Made by a program: the position numbers and the translations under genes
The notes under the pieces: generated by a model
The model's input: only the letters and a program-made list of their open reading frames with translations
Told to the model about the DNA's origin: nothing
Database searches by the model: none
Source of the DNA: Argentina anserina
Taxonomy: Eukaryota > Streptophyta > Magnoliopsida > Rosales > Rosaceae
DNA length: 64,000 bases
Assembly (NCBI RefSeq): GCF_933775445.1
Contig: NC_065877.1
Location: 13,950,001-14,014,000, forward strand
Direction: 5' to 3'
Shown here: piece after piece, positions 36,061 to 48,384 of the stretch
Layout: every line of letters begins with the position of its first letter
How positions within the stretch are numbered: the first letter of the stretch is position 1

Positions 36061-39000
36061 TACGAGAAATCATTATTGAAGGCTCTTAATTATAATTCGC
36101 CAACCCTACTTTGTCGATATAGCCATATTAAAAAAAAACATGAAGAGCCATGAATTTTATACCATCCTCCTCTTTAAACTTACTAAGAACTGACCTATGG
36201 ATAGTACTCATAGTAGTGCTTTCAAACTCCAAGTTTGAATTGTCAACACTTCACAACATCATTTATGATTTAAGGTGCATTAGCTTTTGTTCAACTAAAT
36301 TCATATCTTAGTGTGTACCTTGTCTTGCCAATACACGTAGGAGAGCCTAAGACTTTCGTGCAACTAAAGGAGATGCTTACTATCAAACTTGTCAATTCGG
36401 TGCTCAAACTAAAACTTTGGAGGTAAAGTGTTAAGTGTTGTTGCACCATGAATTTCGACTAAACAAAACTCAAATTAGAGTTCAAAATACTTGAATATTA
36501 GCATATAAATAAGGGCAAATTAGAAAATAGTATCATCTCCCATAAAATGATTAAAAAAAAGTCACAATTTATTTCTTAATTATAAAAAAGTCATCCAATT
36601 TTTACTAAAATTATAAAATAGTCAACAAGATTTAAACAAAATTAGAAAACAATCATTTCTTTAATATTTTCCAGACTGTTTTGCCATTTCTTACACCATT
36701 TTTCTTCTTCGTTTTCATTCTTCTTCTAATTTCTGTCATAGTATTGCCGCCTGATGATGAATTTGAGTTTGGTTAGTACCATTAGAAAAATCTATCTCCC
36801 TCTTTTATTTGATATCATACCTACTCTGAACCGATCACCATGGTGGCGCTCCCTAATTTTAATTATTCTCTCATTCTGAGCATACTCATACCCATATCCT
36901 TTAAATTTAACATAATTTCGCTTATTTAGAAATTTCTCTCGGCATGTCACACTACCTATCATACTAACTGGCACACTTCCAACTACAACTAACTATCACA
37001 TTACATATCACACTACCAACTACAACTGTTGTCACACTAATGACACTACCTATCACATTCTTGGGTATGCGCAAAACAATGTTTAGCGTTTAGCGTCACA
37101 CTCATTGTCACACTGCTTTCTATGACAAGAAGAAGAAGAATGATTAGAAATAACGAATATTTGTCAACTGTTATGTCATCTTGAACTTCTCAAATCAACT
37201 CATACGATCCAAATATCGACATTAATGTTGTCTTACAGAACACCATCAGTCATACTACCAGTCATACCACCAGTCACACTACCATTCACACAAAATATTA
37301 GTCAGGCACATTATCAGTCACACTACCAGTCACACAAACATTGTTATGTGACATGCAAAGTTCGAAAAAGTGTTAGGTGGTATGTAGGCAGACAACTACC
37401 TCCTAGCGCCTAGACGGCTAGGCAGTGCTTAGGCAGATTCGAATTAATAAATATTTATTTATTTTTATACATGTATTCAAACTATTTATATTAAAAAATA
37501 TAATAATGCTCAATATTAATTTTCAAAATAGTATAAACTAAAAATTACTTAAGCTCAAAGTTCATACAAAAATATTAAAACAAAAGGTAAATTCTAAAAC
37601 AAATGCAAGACTCAATCTTAAGTTCTTCTTCTCCAAATCATTCACTAACTTCTTTAGTATCGAACTCAAATTCAATATCCATTTTCTTCCTCATCTTCTA
37701 TGTCATCATCCGAAATAAAATCTTCATTATAAATTTTTTTTACTTCCATTGCGTTTTATTTTTTTATTTCTAAAAATCCATTGATTTTGACCACCGATGA
37801 ATGATTGTTGGTTGCATCACTTAAGTATGATTATGTGTATTTGTATGTGAAGCTACCTACTTCCAAGTATAGGAGGTCAAGTTTTAGTAAGGAAAAGTGT
37901 AGAGTATCGTACTCAAGGGATTGAGAGAAACTCAACTCTAACTAGATTTCCGCAAGAAAAACTAGAAAAACATGTATTCTAACTTTTTACAAGTTCACAA
38001 CTTTAGCCTTTTGGAAGCTAAGAGTCATGGGGATGGTATTAACAAGTTATAGTGAATCGGCTTGGTTGATTTTAGAATTAAGCTAAGCAAACTAATTCTT
38101 GCACAAAAACAACAAAGAAATATAAATGTAGAGATAAAATCAAAAGAGGAGTAGAGACTTAGGCATTGCACCTAGCCTTACTCATGCACAAATGTAACTC
38201 AAGATTAATGCATAAACATGTTTGACAAACTTCCCCCTAGTGCTTTGGTGAAGCTACCAAGAAACCAACTAATCATGTAATTTAACAAAGTCTTTTTGAG
38301 CCAAATTAAATCACACAACCTTAGTCCCAATTATATTACCTTATAATAAAGTGGGCTATGTATGACAAGCATAACACCCCCTTAGAGTAATTACACTCAT
38401 GGCACAAGCATTAAGTTCAAGGTAAGAAATTCAAGCAACTTAATATTTCCCGTAAAAAACACTAAGTCACCACCTAAAGGCTACATATGCTCACAAATTC
38501 AAGAAGTTATCAAGTTAAAGTTCTAATTAATTAATTACCTAAACATGTTTCTAGGTGACAAAACTAGCAACACATTTAGTAAGCATTTTAAGTGTAGAAG
38601 CCCATAGATTCAACGTGCATCAACATCAATTAAGAGTAGAATGAATTCATTAGCACATGAGTTTGGCTAGGGCTAGCCTAGCCTCAAATCCAACTACTCA
38701 CAACCCATTAAATACAACAAACCCTTGAAAATGAAATACATCAAAAGAGAAGTAGAGTAAAAAAGAGAAGAGGTTACCAAGGGTTTGGTACAAATGAAAC
38801 CAAACTGTATCTCTAAAGGTTCACTACCCACAAAGATGTAATAAGAAAAAAAAAAGTGCTTCTAAGTATGGTATTAATGAGTTCTAACAAATGAAGAACT
38901 CCATGAACACCATATTTATCCATACAATCTAGAAACAAAGAGCAAGGGTTGAGGATGATTATGAGTAGAGGATGAAGAGAGTGAAGTGAGTATGGCTTTG

Positions 39001-40183
39001 GTAAAACCCCTACACTATCACAACTCTTTACTCCAACCCAAATCTATGAAACAAGTTTGTGATTGATCAAAGGTGTAAAGGATCTTTGGTTTTTGGTCAA
39101 AACCTAAGACACTTTACACTTCTCTCTACACAACTTGATATCTATGACTTATGCCTAAGAAAACTATGAAAAAGATGAAGTTTTGATGGAGTTTTAGTGT
39201 GGTAAAGGAGGTTGCACGAATTTGGGAAGAAGGAGAGTATTTAAATTCCTTATGGTCACAAATGAATGGTGGAGATGTAAGGAGATGAATGACTAGATAA
39301 CAAATGTGGAAGAACAAATTGTGGATCTTATTCTTGAAATTGTCCCCTTTATTTGTCTTCCTCTATTTTGAATTTGAATTTAAATTTAAATCCTCAATTC
39401 ATTGAGCACAAATTGTGGATCTTGTTCTTGAAATAGTCTCATTCATTTCTCTTCTTCTATTTTGAATTTGAATTGTAAATTAAAATCCACAATTCATGAT
39501 TCACCAATGCTCAATTGACTTATTGACTTCAACCACCACCATTTTCGGCAACCACATTCTCATCGCCGGAGTTTAACCAACATTTTCCGGCGTTGACTTT
39601 TGTTTTCTTGTGAAATCTCCACATTTGCTCTTTTTGACTTGAAACTTTTACCCGAATCCAGAATGTGCACTAAATCCACTCCTTTTGACGTGTTTCCGAT
39701 CATTTACACATTTTCCTAACATTTGTAGGAAACGTAATAAGAAATAGATAAATATATAAAAAGATAAAGCAAAAGAATAAGAATAATGCAAACATTATTA
39801 TGTTAATATTAACCTAACAACGCCGTGGACCGCCATGGACCGCTGAGGAACACCGTTGACCGCCTAGGTGGGCGTCAAATCCCTCGAACACTACGGATGA
39901 CCGAATAGGCAAAAAATGTGGCAGTGATCCGCCTCCTTACGCTTAGGCGGTCTAGGCGGTCTACATGTAATGTGACAAGTAGTGTAATGGGTAAATTGAT
40001 AGTCACACTACCAACCACACTATCTTTCACATTAACTTTATTCTGTGATAGGTTCGTAAAGTGACAAGTAGTGTGATGAGTATTGTGATAGATAATGTGA
40101 TGAATAGATATTGCGATGGCACCCCAAATCCCATGCCGATCTCCTAACGCCGATGACACCCCAAAACCTGTCAGGGTACCTGT
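36061..40183. other. AT-rich intergenic DNA, no gene
   Basis: No supported coding region in 4.1 kb. At 36940-37340 a loose repeat of CACACTACC/CACACTACCAGT words occurs, and its complement appears at 39965-40120. Short GCCTAGGCGG-like words lie at 37390-37435 and 39830-39960. A partial tandem copy (about 100 bp) lies at 39313-39510. The symmetric placement suggests one old insertion of about 3 kb, but no exact ends or target duplication can be fixed. Confidence 0.4.
39313..39510. repeat. Imperfect tandem duplication, about 100 bp unit
   Basis: The segment 'caaattgtggatcttattcttgaaat' near 39313 recurs as 'caaattgtggatcttgttcttgaaat' near 39410, and both continue through CTATTTTGAATTTGAATT to a 'cacaattcat' or 'tcaattcatt' end. 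Confidence 0.8.
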
Positions 40184-41091
40184 TACAACCAAGGACTAAA
40201 ATATAGGCGAGAATGAAAATATCGAGGGTCCAAAAAATGAAAATTTCGACGAAAGATTCGGGAAAATATCGATTTGAAAATTAATTGAGAAATTTGATGG
40301 AAATTTAAATAAAACCATGGAAATTTTGAATGAAATTTTGAGAGATGTTTCTTTGATCAATTATCTACTATATTTTATAATAATTTTATTTTATATAACT
40401 ATTAGTCTATAATGAGTTGTAGTACTTTGAGGTGAAACAATCGTCGATAATTCTTAAAAAATGACTTTAAAATTTTTCATCTAATTGACTTGAAAAGGAA
40501 TATAGTAGATAATATATTGCTAAATCTCCCCCATAAGTTCATCATTAATCTATATGATAGTAGGTAAGTGGTAAAAAAGAATTCAAGAAGAACAAAGGAA
40601 AAAAGTAGTGGTGCAACAATCTTGTACTTATTTATAGTGTAGCAAAGTTAAGGAAAACAATTTAAAATTAGCTAAAAATTGACTTGTATTGAATAATTAA
40701 ACTATTAAAGGAAGGGAAAAAAAGTAGTATAATTAGTTGGGATTAGTAAATCATTTTTATAAACTAAGACTAGTAATTAAGGAAAATACATATATTATAA
40801 CAATGCATAATATAACAATAAATGGGCTTGGTTGAGATGGCCAAGGCACTGCATGTGTAAGGGGCTGATCAGAGGTTCAAATCCCCTCTTTAGCGAGTTT
40901 AAATTTAAGGTGGTGGTGGCGACACGTGGCGATGTGAGGCATTGCTCATGCAAGATATCGCAATATATCGGGAAATTTCAAAAATATCGACGAAAGTGAG
41001 TTGGTATGTGAAAAAAATATCCTCATGTGAGAAAAATAAAAATATCGCCGAAATTTCGACGATATTTTCGATTTTTTAATCCTTGGTTACA
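40184..41091. mobile_element. Non-autonomous TIR DNA transposon, 900 bp
   Basis: Element 40188-41087: the left end is ACCAAGGACTAAAATAT and the right end is the inverted form (ATTTTTTAATCCTTGGT). TACA directly precedes (40184-40187) and directly follows (41088-41091), a candidate 4-bp target duplication. Inside both ends are repeated ATATCG and TTTCGACGA words in opposite orientation, extending the imperfect inverted repeat to about 60 bp. There is no transposase. The superfamily is undecided because the target-site length and the TIR do not match one well-known class. Confidence 0.7.
40823..40900 (+). repeat. tRNA-like (SINE-type) segment inside the TIR element
   Basis: TTGAGATGGCCAAGGC (40832-40846) resembles the start of a tRNA, containing a pol III A box, and GGTTCAAATCC (40874-40884) is a good B box. 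The spacing is about right for a tRNA, but the acceptor stem does not close and the anticodon arm is poor. It is therefore a tRNA-derived relic, not a tRNA gene. Confidence 0.5.
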
Positions 41092-41204
41092 ACCTTAGTG
41101 CCTGATAGGCTGAGGCCACTGGGCATGCCATGAGCCTTAGGCCATGCCTCGGCCAGACACACGCATGTAAAGAAAATGCATGCAAGAAGCAAGGCAGATC
41201 CATA

Positions 41205-41685
41205 GCGGAGGTATTAGCCTCGCTAGACGGTGGTTGGCTGAATATTAGCCTCACTAGCAGGAGCCTCACAAGCACGAAGTCAGGTGCCAAGCAATGCAAT
41301 GGAATGCAGAGTTATTAGCCTCAACAGATGCATGCATATTAGCCTCGTTAGCATGCAAGGTAGATACATAGACAAGTGCAAAGGCAGGGCTAGAGATTAG
41401 CCTCGCTAGCAGATGCAGGCATATTAGTCTCGCTAGCAGACATGTAGCCTGGATATTAGCTTCGCTAGCAGATCCAGGCATATTTGCCTCGTTAGCAGAC
41501 CCGTAGGCTGGATATTAGCCTCGCCAGCAAGGAAGTGGGCATATCTGACACGACATGGAGATTAGCCTCGCCAGTAGAGCTCAGAAAGCACTGGGCAGGC
41601 AATTGATTGGATATTAGCCTCGCTAGCATGGAATAGGGAGACCTGTAGTCTAGAGATTAGCCTCACTAGCACTGGTCATGGGCAT
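41205..41685. repeat. TTAGCCTCGCTAGC minisatellite
   Basis: About 13 copies of ATTAGCCTCGCTAGCA, with variants CACTAGC, CGTTAGC and CGCCAGC, are separated by 20-45 bp of variable spacer. GCTAGC is palindromic, so each unit can pair with itself. Spacers share words such as GCAGGCATAT and GTAGGCTGGATATTAG at 41400-41520, showing that units duplicated together with their spacers. Confidence 0.85.
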
Positions 41686-42495
41686 GCAACAGATAAGCAT
41701 AGGTAGCAAGTAGGCATGCCCGTGCGCAGCGTGCATGGGTGTCGATAGGAGGCGACACATGACGTCCGAAAGATGCATGACACATGCACGATAATTACTA
41801 AGCAGTTCAAAAGTAGTGGGCGGTTACCAAGCAAGTAGTGGGTGGTTATCAAGCATGCAAGGAAGTTACCAAGGAGTGGGAAGTTATCCGAGGTAGTTAC
41901 CAAGTAGTGGGTGGTTACTCATGCAAGGTAGTTACTAATGCTTGAAGATAGGATCACCGGTTACTTGAGCAAGGTAGTGAGATTAGTGGGTTGTGTCATG
42001 GAAGTTACTTGATTGCTTGGCAAGCATGCATGCTACCACATCACCTTAGGGCGGTTGGGGGTGTCAACCGCCATGCACAATGGTAGTGCAACATAACCTA
42101 GGCCAATGGGGTTGTCATTGTGAAAAGAAATGTGATCACAACCGAGAGTGTGAGAACACAAGCAAGGAGAGAAAAATAGTAATGGTGAGGGAAAAATAAT
42201 TGAGAGCTAGGCAGATAGGGCATGTTAGAATTGCGAAGGCAGTATGCCTCATTGTACCCTTAGATTGAGTGATTAGTGTAGGTGCACTAAGTGAGTGGCT
42301 ATGCAGATTGAGTTTAGGTAGACTAAGGTTGTAAGCACTCTTTGTACTCGTTGTAATCTTCTTGATCCTTTAATAGAGTTAGAGGTTGGGAAGGGTCCCC
42401 GTAAACACTTGTTTTGTGTGTGTGCGCGTAGTTTGTATACTCATTGTTGCTTATTTGATAGTTTCCGTTGTGCAATAGACAATTGAGTGAGAGAG
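41686..42495. other. Repeat-like sequence left of the hAT element, no gene
   Basis: No coding frame. At 41810-41990 the phrase 'gtagtgggtggttac' with variants recurs several times. The last part (42290-42495) looks like the end of an LTR or 3' UTR and continues at 44558 beyond the hAT insertion. The identity of that older element is not clear. Confidence 0.4.
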
Positions 42496-42983
42496 GGTAG
42501 GCTTAGGGGTGGCACTTAAGACCGAAAAACCGAAAACCGAACCCAAAAAATCGGACCGAAACCGAAAAAACCGAACCAAACACAAACCGAACTAAACACA
42601 AGAAAAACTGAACCGAACCGAATTAATCGGTTTGGTTTTCAGTTTGGACACATAAGAAACCGAACCGAACCGAAAAATTGAACTATTCATAAAATAATGT
42701 CGTTTTACGTTTATCTTACAGAATATTTGATTTGATTAATGTGATTTTAGGTTTATATTATATATAATTATATGTTTCTCTTTTGTAGTGTTATATATGT
42801 ATATATAATCATCTATGTTTATATGTATGCCCATATATGTATGTTTCAAATAAGTTTGCTAAAACAAATATATATATATATATATATACATACAAGCGGA
42901 TGTGTAATTACTAAATCCGCCTCAATATGAAGCAACTATATGAAGGAAACTTCTCGAGATCGATCGACACCGGTCGATATGAT

Positions 42984-43024
<41 letters not shown>

Positions 43025-44557
43025 CCTTGTAAAAATTTCATCAAATTCGGACCTCGTTTAACCGTCGGAATTTCCGGTAAACCGAAAACAATACTAATAT
43101 GTCATAAGGGAAGACACATTACCAAAATACGAACACCAAAAGTCATTTGCATATCTGAAATCACCTAATTTTTGTCACCAATTGTGTGAGGTCGCACAAA
43201 AAAAAACCATTTGGCAAAGCCCCGGTAAATGAGGATTTTAATATGTCAAAACGCCACTTTTTTAGTTGACCGTTGGTACGAACGGTCAAATCATGCCCAA
43301 AACGGACGAAATTTTTACGGGGTCCCTAAATATATATAAATATCACATCTACTGGTGTCGAACGACCATATTTCAAACTGGAGTTATCGATCGCCGAAGT
43401 GTCTACTAATGTATCATAACCTTTATATTAGGGTTATAATAAAACTATCACATTATGAAGCGACTGTATGAAGGAAACTTCTCGGAATTGATCGACACCA
43501 TCCGATGTGATCAGTATATATATTTAGTGATCATTTTAAAATTTCATCAAATTCGGACCTCGTTTAACCGTCGGAATTTCCGGTAAACCGAAAACAATAC
43601 TAATATGTCATAAAGGAAGACACATTACCAAAATACGAACACCAAAATTCGTTTACATGTCTGAAATCACCTAATTTTTGTCACCAATTGTGTGCGGTCG
43701 CACCAAAAAAACCCATTTGACAAAGCCCCGGTCAATGAGGATTTTAATATGTCAAAACGCCTCTTTTTTAGTTGACCGTTGGTACGAACGGTCAAATCAT
43801 GTCCAAAATGGATGAAATTTTTACGGGGTCCCTAAATATATATAAATATCACATCTACTAGTGTCGATCGACCATATTTCAAACTGGAGTTGTCGATCGC
43901 AGAAGTGTCTACTAATGTATCATAACCTTTATATTAGGGTTATAATAAAACTATCACATTATGAAGCGACTATATGAAGGAAACTTCTCAGAATTGATCG
44001 ACACCCTCCGATGTGATCAGTATATATATTTAGTGATCATTTTAAAATTTCATCCAATTCAGATCTCGTTTGACCGTCGGAATTTCCGGTAAACCAAAAA
44101 CAACACTAATATACTCTAAGGGAGGACCCATTACCAAGATGCGAATGAGAAGTGTTGTTTACATATTTGAAATCACATAATTTTTGTCATCGATCGTGCA
44201 TGGTCGAAACAAGGAAACTCATTTGACAAAGCTCCGGTTAATGAGGTTTTATTATGTGAAAATGCCTTTTTTTTGGTTAATTGTTGGTACGGACGGTCAG
44301 ACTATGTTAAAAATGGATGAAATTTTTACATGGTCCCTAAATATATATGTCGATCACATCTATTGGTGTCGATAGACAATATTTTGAAACTAGAATTTTT
44401 TAAAAATTAAAAAAAATTAAAAAAAAAAACGAACCGAACTGTTCGGTTTTAAGTTTGACCTATTGGAGAACCGTGAACCGAAGTTCAATTTCAGTTTGGT
44501 TTCCGGTTTGAGCCCAAAACCGAACCGTTTAAACCGAATGCCACCCCTAGGTAGGCT
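42496..44557. mobile_element. hAT-type non-autonomous transposon with perfect 8-bp TSD
   Basis: Element 42504-44549 (2046 bp). The termini are TAGGGGTGGCA on the left and its exact complement TGCCACCCCTA on the right. GGTAGGCT occurs immediately before (42496-42503) and after (44550-44557). The 8-bp duplication and the TAGGGGTGG terminus are hallmarks of hAT elements. Subterminal DNA is filled with CCGAACCGAA/GGTTCGGTT words on both sides. There is no transposase. The interior is mostly three tandem 506-bp repeats. Confidence 0.92.
42926..44395. repeat. Three tandem copies of a ~506-bp unit inside the hAT element
   Basis: Each copy starts near TATGAAGCRACTRTATGAAGG (42926, 43453, 43959) and carries GTGATCATTTTAAAATTTCA (43527, 44033; variant at 43021) and CGTCGGAATTTCCGGTAAACC. 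The period between copies two and three is 506 bp. The first copy is about 20 bp longer, due to a longer (TA)n run at 42986-43020. The third copy is incomplete and more diverged. Confidence 0.92.
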
Positions 44558-45765
44558 GACTAGGTAGTGTAGGCTGCTTAGCACCATCACATAGAGAAAA
44601 AGTTTTTGTATCGACTGGACTCGTGTGACAACACTCATATCATCAACATCATAATCTCTCGCTGACTAAAATAGCTGCAAATCCATCTACCCAAAATCTG
44701 AACGCAATGTTCTCCGTCCAGACTTTCAGATCTCAAGACCACCTCACCGGCTTCCCCACCTCTACCTCCAACCCTCGACATCCATGTTTCTGTCTCCCAC
44801 AACAACCCCCCCCCCATTGGTGCACTCACTGGAATTCTATAACAAAAATTCCACAATGTACTCATAGATCGATGAAGCTTTTGGATGACCTCGCCCTATG
44901 ATCTGGATCGTTGATGCTTTTGAAGGTTCCTCGATATCCGCCTAACTTCACAGACGTAATCCTTGCCTCTGCCCAACGCCGCCAATGTTTGATCTTTCAA
45001 CGATGACCCACCGACGTTGTTCCCAACCTTGGGCAGCGCCTTGTTGCTGCTCAGCTTCGCCGAGAATTCTTTATTTGCTCAAAATCCAGATGCGTAAAAT
45101 CGGATTGGGAACGAAGGTGAGTGAGTGGCATTTTTCGTAATATTTACGGAAAACAGAGGTAACGCTTTAAGAATTTTGATTGAAAGACTTTTGTTTTTAT
45201 AATTTCAAAATCTTAATTATCTAGTTTCTAATTTAGTTAGTGGAAAGTGATTTTTTTATGAGAAACCCTATTAGTAATAAAAAAGGAGTATTAAAAAACT
45301 GAGTTCAAAAGTGTGACTCTCTTTTGATAAAAAGATAGTACACCTTAGCTGAATATTACATCACTAAATGCTTACAAAATATATAAGTAATATAAATTTT
45401 CAGAATGGGACAAATAAAATTAGTTCGTTTGGAAGTGGAGGTGGTGTTGACATATTCCCTCCTTGTTTGGTTGGTAGAATGGGACATAGTGTGGTCATCC
45501 TCTTAAAACTCGGAGGGGTGGAGTTGTAGATTTTAGGGAAAATAAGCTGGCATGTTCTACGTACACCCACGAGTCTACGACTATTATTTAAGTTTGGGGC
45601 ATGTCCTAATTACTATTGGAACTTGGAAGTAACCAAGACCATATTAACTGTATACTTAAAATCATCGAACATTTTCAACTGTTAATGTATAGCAGTAATG
45701 GAAAAAATAAATGATCTTACAAATCATGTCTTCGGATTCAAGAAAAAGATGGATAGCGCTAAGCT
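44558..45765. other. Intergenic DNA, no supported gene
   Basis: Short open frames at 44700-44900 are proline/cysteine-rich in both directions and include a C-run (44807-44816). None has a recognisable motif. GC content at 44690-45070 is higher than around it, so this could be a captured exon fragment, but no family can be named. Confidence 0.35.
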
Positions 45766-46040
45766 AGAGGTGGTAAACAGGTTAGGCCGAGCCAGCCCGA
45801 TCTATTTTAAGCGGACCCAAACCGTGCACGTACCATGTTCGGACCGGCTCATTTATTTATCGTGCCGGACTTGGGCCGACACATTTGCTTAAATATTAAA
45901 CTCGGTCTGGCCCACAACTCAAGCCCATGTTGGGCAAAGAAGTGGGCCGACCCGGCCCATTAGTATTGTATGACACAATTAAAATAAAAAATATTATGTA
46001 CTTAGAATATTTATTTTATATAACTATTTAGAATAGTAAA

Positions 46041-47140
46041 TGTCACAATCCCGAAATTTCGAGTGATAAAACTCGAAATCGAAGCCATGAAAAACTCTAA
46101 AATATATTGAAATCATCTTATAGTCACAGTGTATCGAAACTGAGTTCAAAGTACGACTCAATCGATTTGATTATTACAAAACTATTTTATAATTCAAGTA
46201 TTATAACAAATGGGAATGTAAAATCCTCTCAATACTCACCACAAATAGAATAAATAAACTTCGATAATCTTCAGAGAAAACCCGCCGATTCTGCTAATCC
46301 ACACTTGCAGAACCATCCCATACACCATCGAATAGGTGCACCGGGATTGTAAATACAAACCCGACAAGCTTTACAGCTCGTATGAGTAAACCAATAATAT
46401 AACACACATCGCATACTAAAGAAAATACCAATGACATTTAAAAATAAATGTACTCGTAAAAACATTGGACGGCCCATCTGGTTATCCAATATCATCTGAA
46501 AATATAAGTACTCATGACACATTGGGCAACCCATCTGTTTACACAACTACATTTAAAATAATGGTACTCATGAGACCCAGGTACTCATATGTTACCCCTC
46601 ATGCAGTACGCCGACAGATAATGGGCAACCCATTTGTTACGCAATATCACACAAAAATATGAGTACTCATGACACTCATGCAACCCATCTGTCACCCCTC
46701 ATGCAGTACACCGGCAGACAAACTAGAGCTCTAACTGAATCGTAACTGACACCCGGCCAAAGTTTGGTTCTGATTACTGCCAACAACATCCGAATACCAG
46801 AAAACGTTTTAACAAGACTAAATGTTAAAATCACGTACAATAACAATCTACACATGTTATTGTACTACAACCAAGCGACTCTTGCACAACAATATGAATA
46901 TAGTCACAACATTATAATCTCACATTTGAAATAAAACTGAAACATTATATAATATAACAACTTATATATATGTATCGTATTTACCATTTTCATACACATA
47001 CATAACCCACTATATTATATAAATGTCACAATTCACTATTTTTTAATAATTCAAACATATAAGTCACCGCTAAGGGTAGACTTGTCATAGTGAGATTTAT
47101 TCACATTCATCATAGTCCATAATCACTATTTAGATCAAGC
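46041..47140 (-). mobile_element. Truncated LTR of the same family as the 19322-22310 solo LTR
   Basis: Starts TGTCACAATCCCGAAATTTC and runs parallel to 19322-20830: the shared order is GCACCGGGATTGTAA, then ACAAACCCG, AGCTCGTATGAGTAAA, TTAAAATCACGTACAATAA and ACCGCTAAGGGTAGA or ACCGCAAGGGTAGA. The half that holds the promoter in the complete copy is missing, and the sequence breaks at about 47140. Confidence 0.75.
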
Positions 47141-47420
47141 TTTTGTTTACCCAAGAGGTTTTTGTTTTGCTTGACAAACTTTTTACCGAGGCAACGTTGT
47201 GCGCCATGCAACCTAGGCATGCAACACAAGGGAGAGTGTTCCGGGAGAATTACTATTCTACCCTTATGTGTGTCTTAGCCTAATAGGTTTCCTATTAGGA
47301 GATAGATTAACATCTCTGTAATAGATTAAGACTCCGAATCTTACCGAATTGTGGTTTTGTAATGCCTATATATAGGCCCTCATATCATTTAATGATACAC
47401 GATTATTTCATCGTGCATCA
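47141..47420 (+). mobile_element. 3' end of a small LTR element (PPT plus ~180-bp LTR), candidate
   Basis: A purine tract AAGGGAGAG (47228-47236) directly precedes TGTTCCGGGAG (47237). An LTR-like sequence follows with a TATATATAGG box at about 47370 and ends near TCGTGCA (47417). The purine tract followed by TG is the normal internal-LTR junction. No second LTR copy is in the window, so the call rests on signals only. Confidence 0.4.
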
Positions 47421-47652
47421 GAGATTTTAATTTAAAAAGTATAATATTCAAGTTTAATAATGATAATTATTTAAATATTTATATAAATAATATAAAATTA
47501 TGTGTTTAATGGGCCGGCCCATTAATTTATTGTGCCCGAGTAAAAACGGACTCGAGTCGGGCCCATGGGCCAAAATATCTTAGCCTGGCCCGATCTATTA
47601 CAATATTGAGCTCGAACCATGCGGGGCGGGGCCGGGCTTTTGTCTCTAAACC

Positions 47653-48384
47653 TTAGACCATGCTAGCGGCTAAGCGTTCCATAATAGTCTCTACTGATTT
47701 CTTATTCGCAGTACTTCTTGTTACTCTCAGTTTCTGTTTCTATTTCTCTCAAGAGCATAACATATTCAAGTTATAATATGAGATGAGATACTTGTACTGT
47801 GTACTTTTTTTTTTGGCTTTTGAAGTTTGAGCTTATTTTGGTTGATGATAATTTTTCAGTGGAGGCTAAGACATATGCATATTCAGATTATGGGAAAACC
47901 TTGCACTCAGGGCAATACATGCATGTAATCCCTAGATATATAATTGTAAGGCTATATAATCGTAAGGTCTGAGATAATTAACTATATACATCCCTCAAAT
48001 TCCTCCAAAAATTTGAGATATTGCTCTTAATTTGAGTGTGGCTCTGCATAAATCCATTACCAGAACACTTTAAATATCTATCTGTTTAAATAGCTTCTAC
48101 ATCTTTACAGATGCCATAAAGTAGCAAGAACAAATACATAGTGTGGTAGACTAGAGAGTAACTATGTTGCTTGGTTCCATAAGAGTTTCAAAAGTTTTCA
48201 CATTTCCCATCTTACAAATGTTACTATCTGAAACAGGATACTGAATCAGAAAATTAACAGTCTTGTGACCGTGCCTTGATTCAGTATAGCATTGGGGGAA
48301 TGAGATTACAAAGAAGAAAGATACGTTGAAGCACACAGGACAAGTTGCTGCAGATTCTGTGGTACAAGCTCATCATCTTAACAT
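47653..48384. other. Intergenic and kinase 3' UTR, no gene
   Basis: AT-rich without a supported frame. The right part (about 48100-48384) should be the 3' UTR of the minus-strand kinase gene. Confidence 0.4.

Larger units (their letters stand above)
45766..47652. mobile_element. hAT-like MITE (GGCCCGGCCC type), split by LTR-derived DNA
   Basis: The left part (45766-46040) starts TAGAGGTGGTAAACAGG and is rich in GGGCCGACCCGGCCC-like words. The right part (about 47425-47652) mirrors it, with GGGCCGGCCCATTAA, then GGGGCGGGGCCGGGC and TTTGTCTCTA. The two halves pair as imperfect inverted ends of one element. The 8 bases outside are not identical, so the exact TSD is lost. LTR debris (46041-47420) sits in the middle. 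Confidence 0.5.

Noticed and set aside
40823..40900. tRNA gene candidate
   Set aside because: The A and B boxes are present, but the acceptor and anticodon stems do not close and it lies inside a transposon.
41205..41685. Repeat/spacer layout resembling a CRISPR array
   Set aside because: The repeats are imperfect, spacers are irregular and related to each other, no cas genes are present, and the DNA is from a plant nucleus.
44635..44901. Pair of overlapping frames at a GC-rich patch
   Set aside because: Both strands are open because of composition. No domain or conserved motif is visible.
45766..47652. 8-bp target duplication for the GGCCCGGCCC-type MITE
   Set aside because: The flanking octamers share only a few bases, so no TSD can be claimed.
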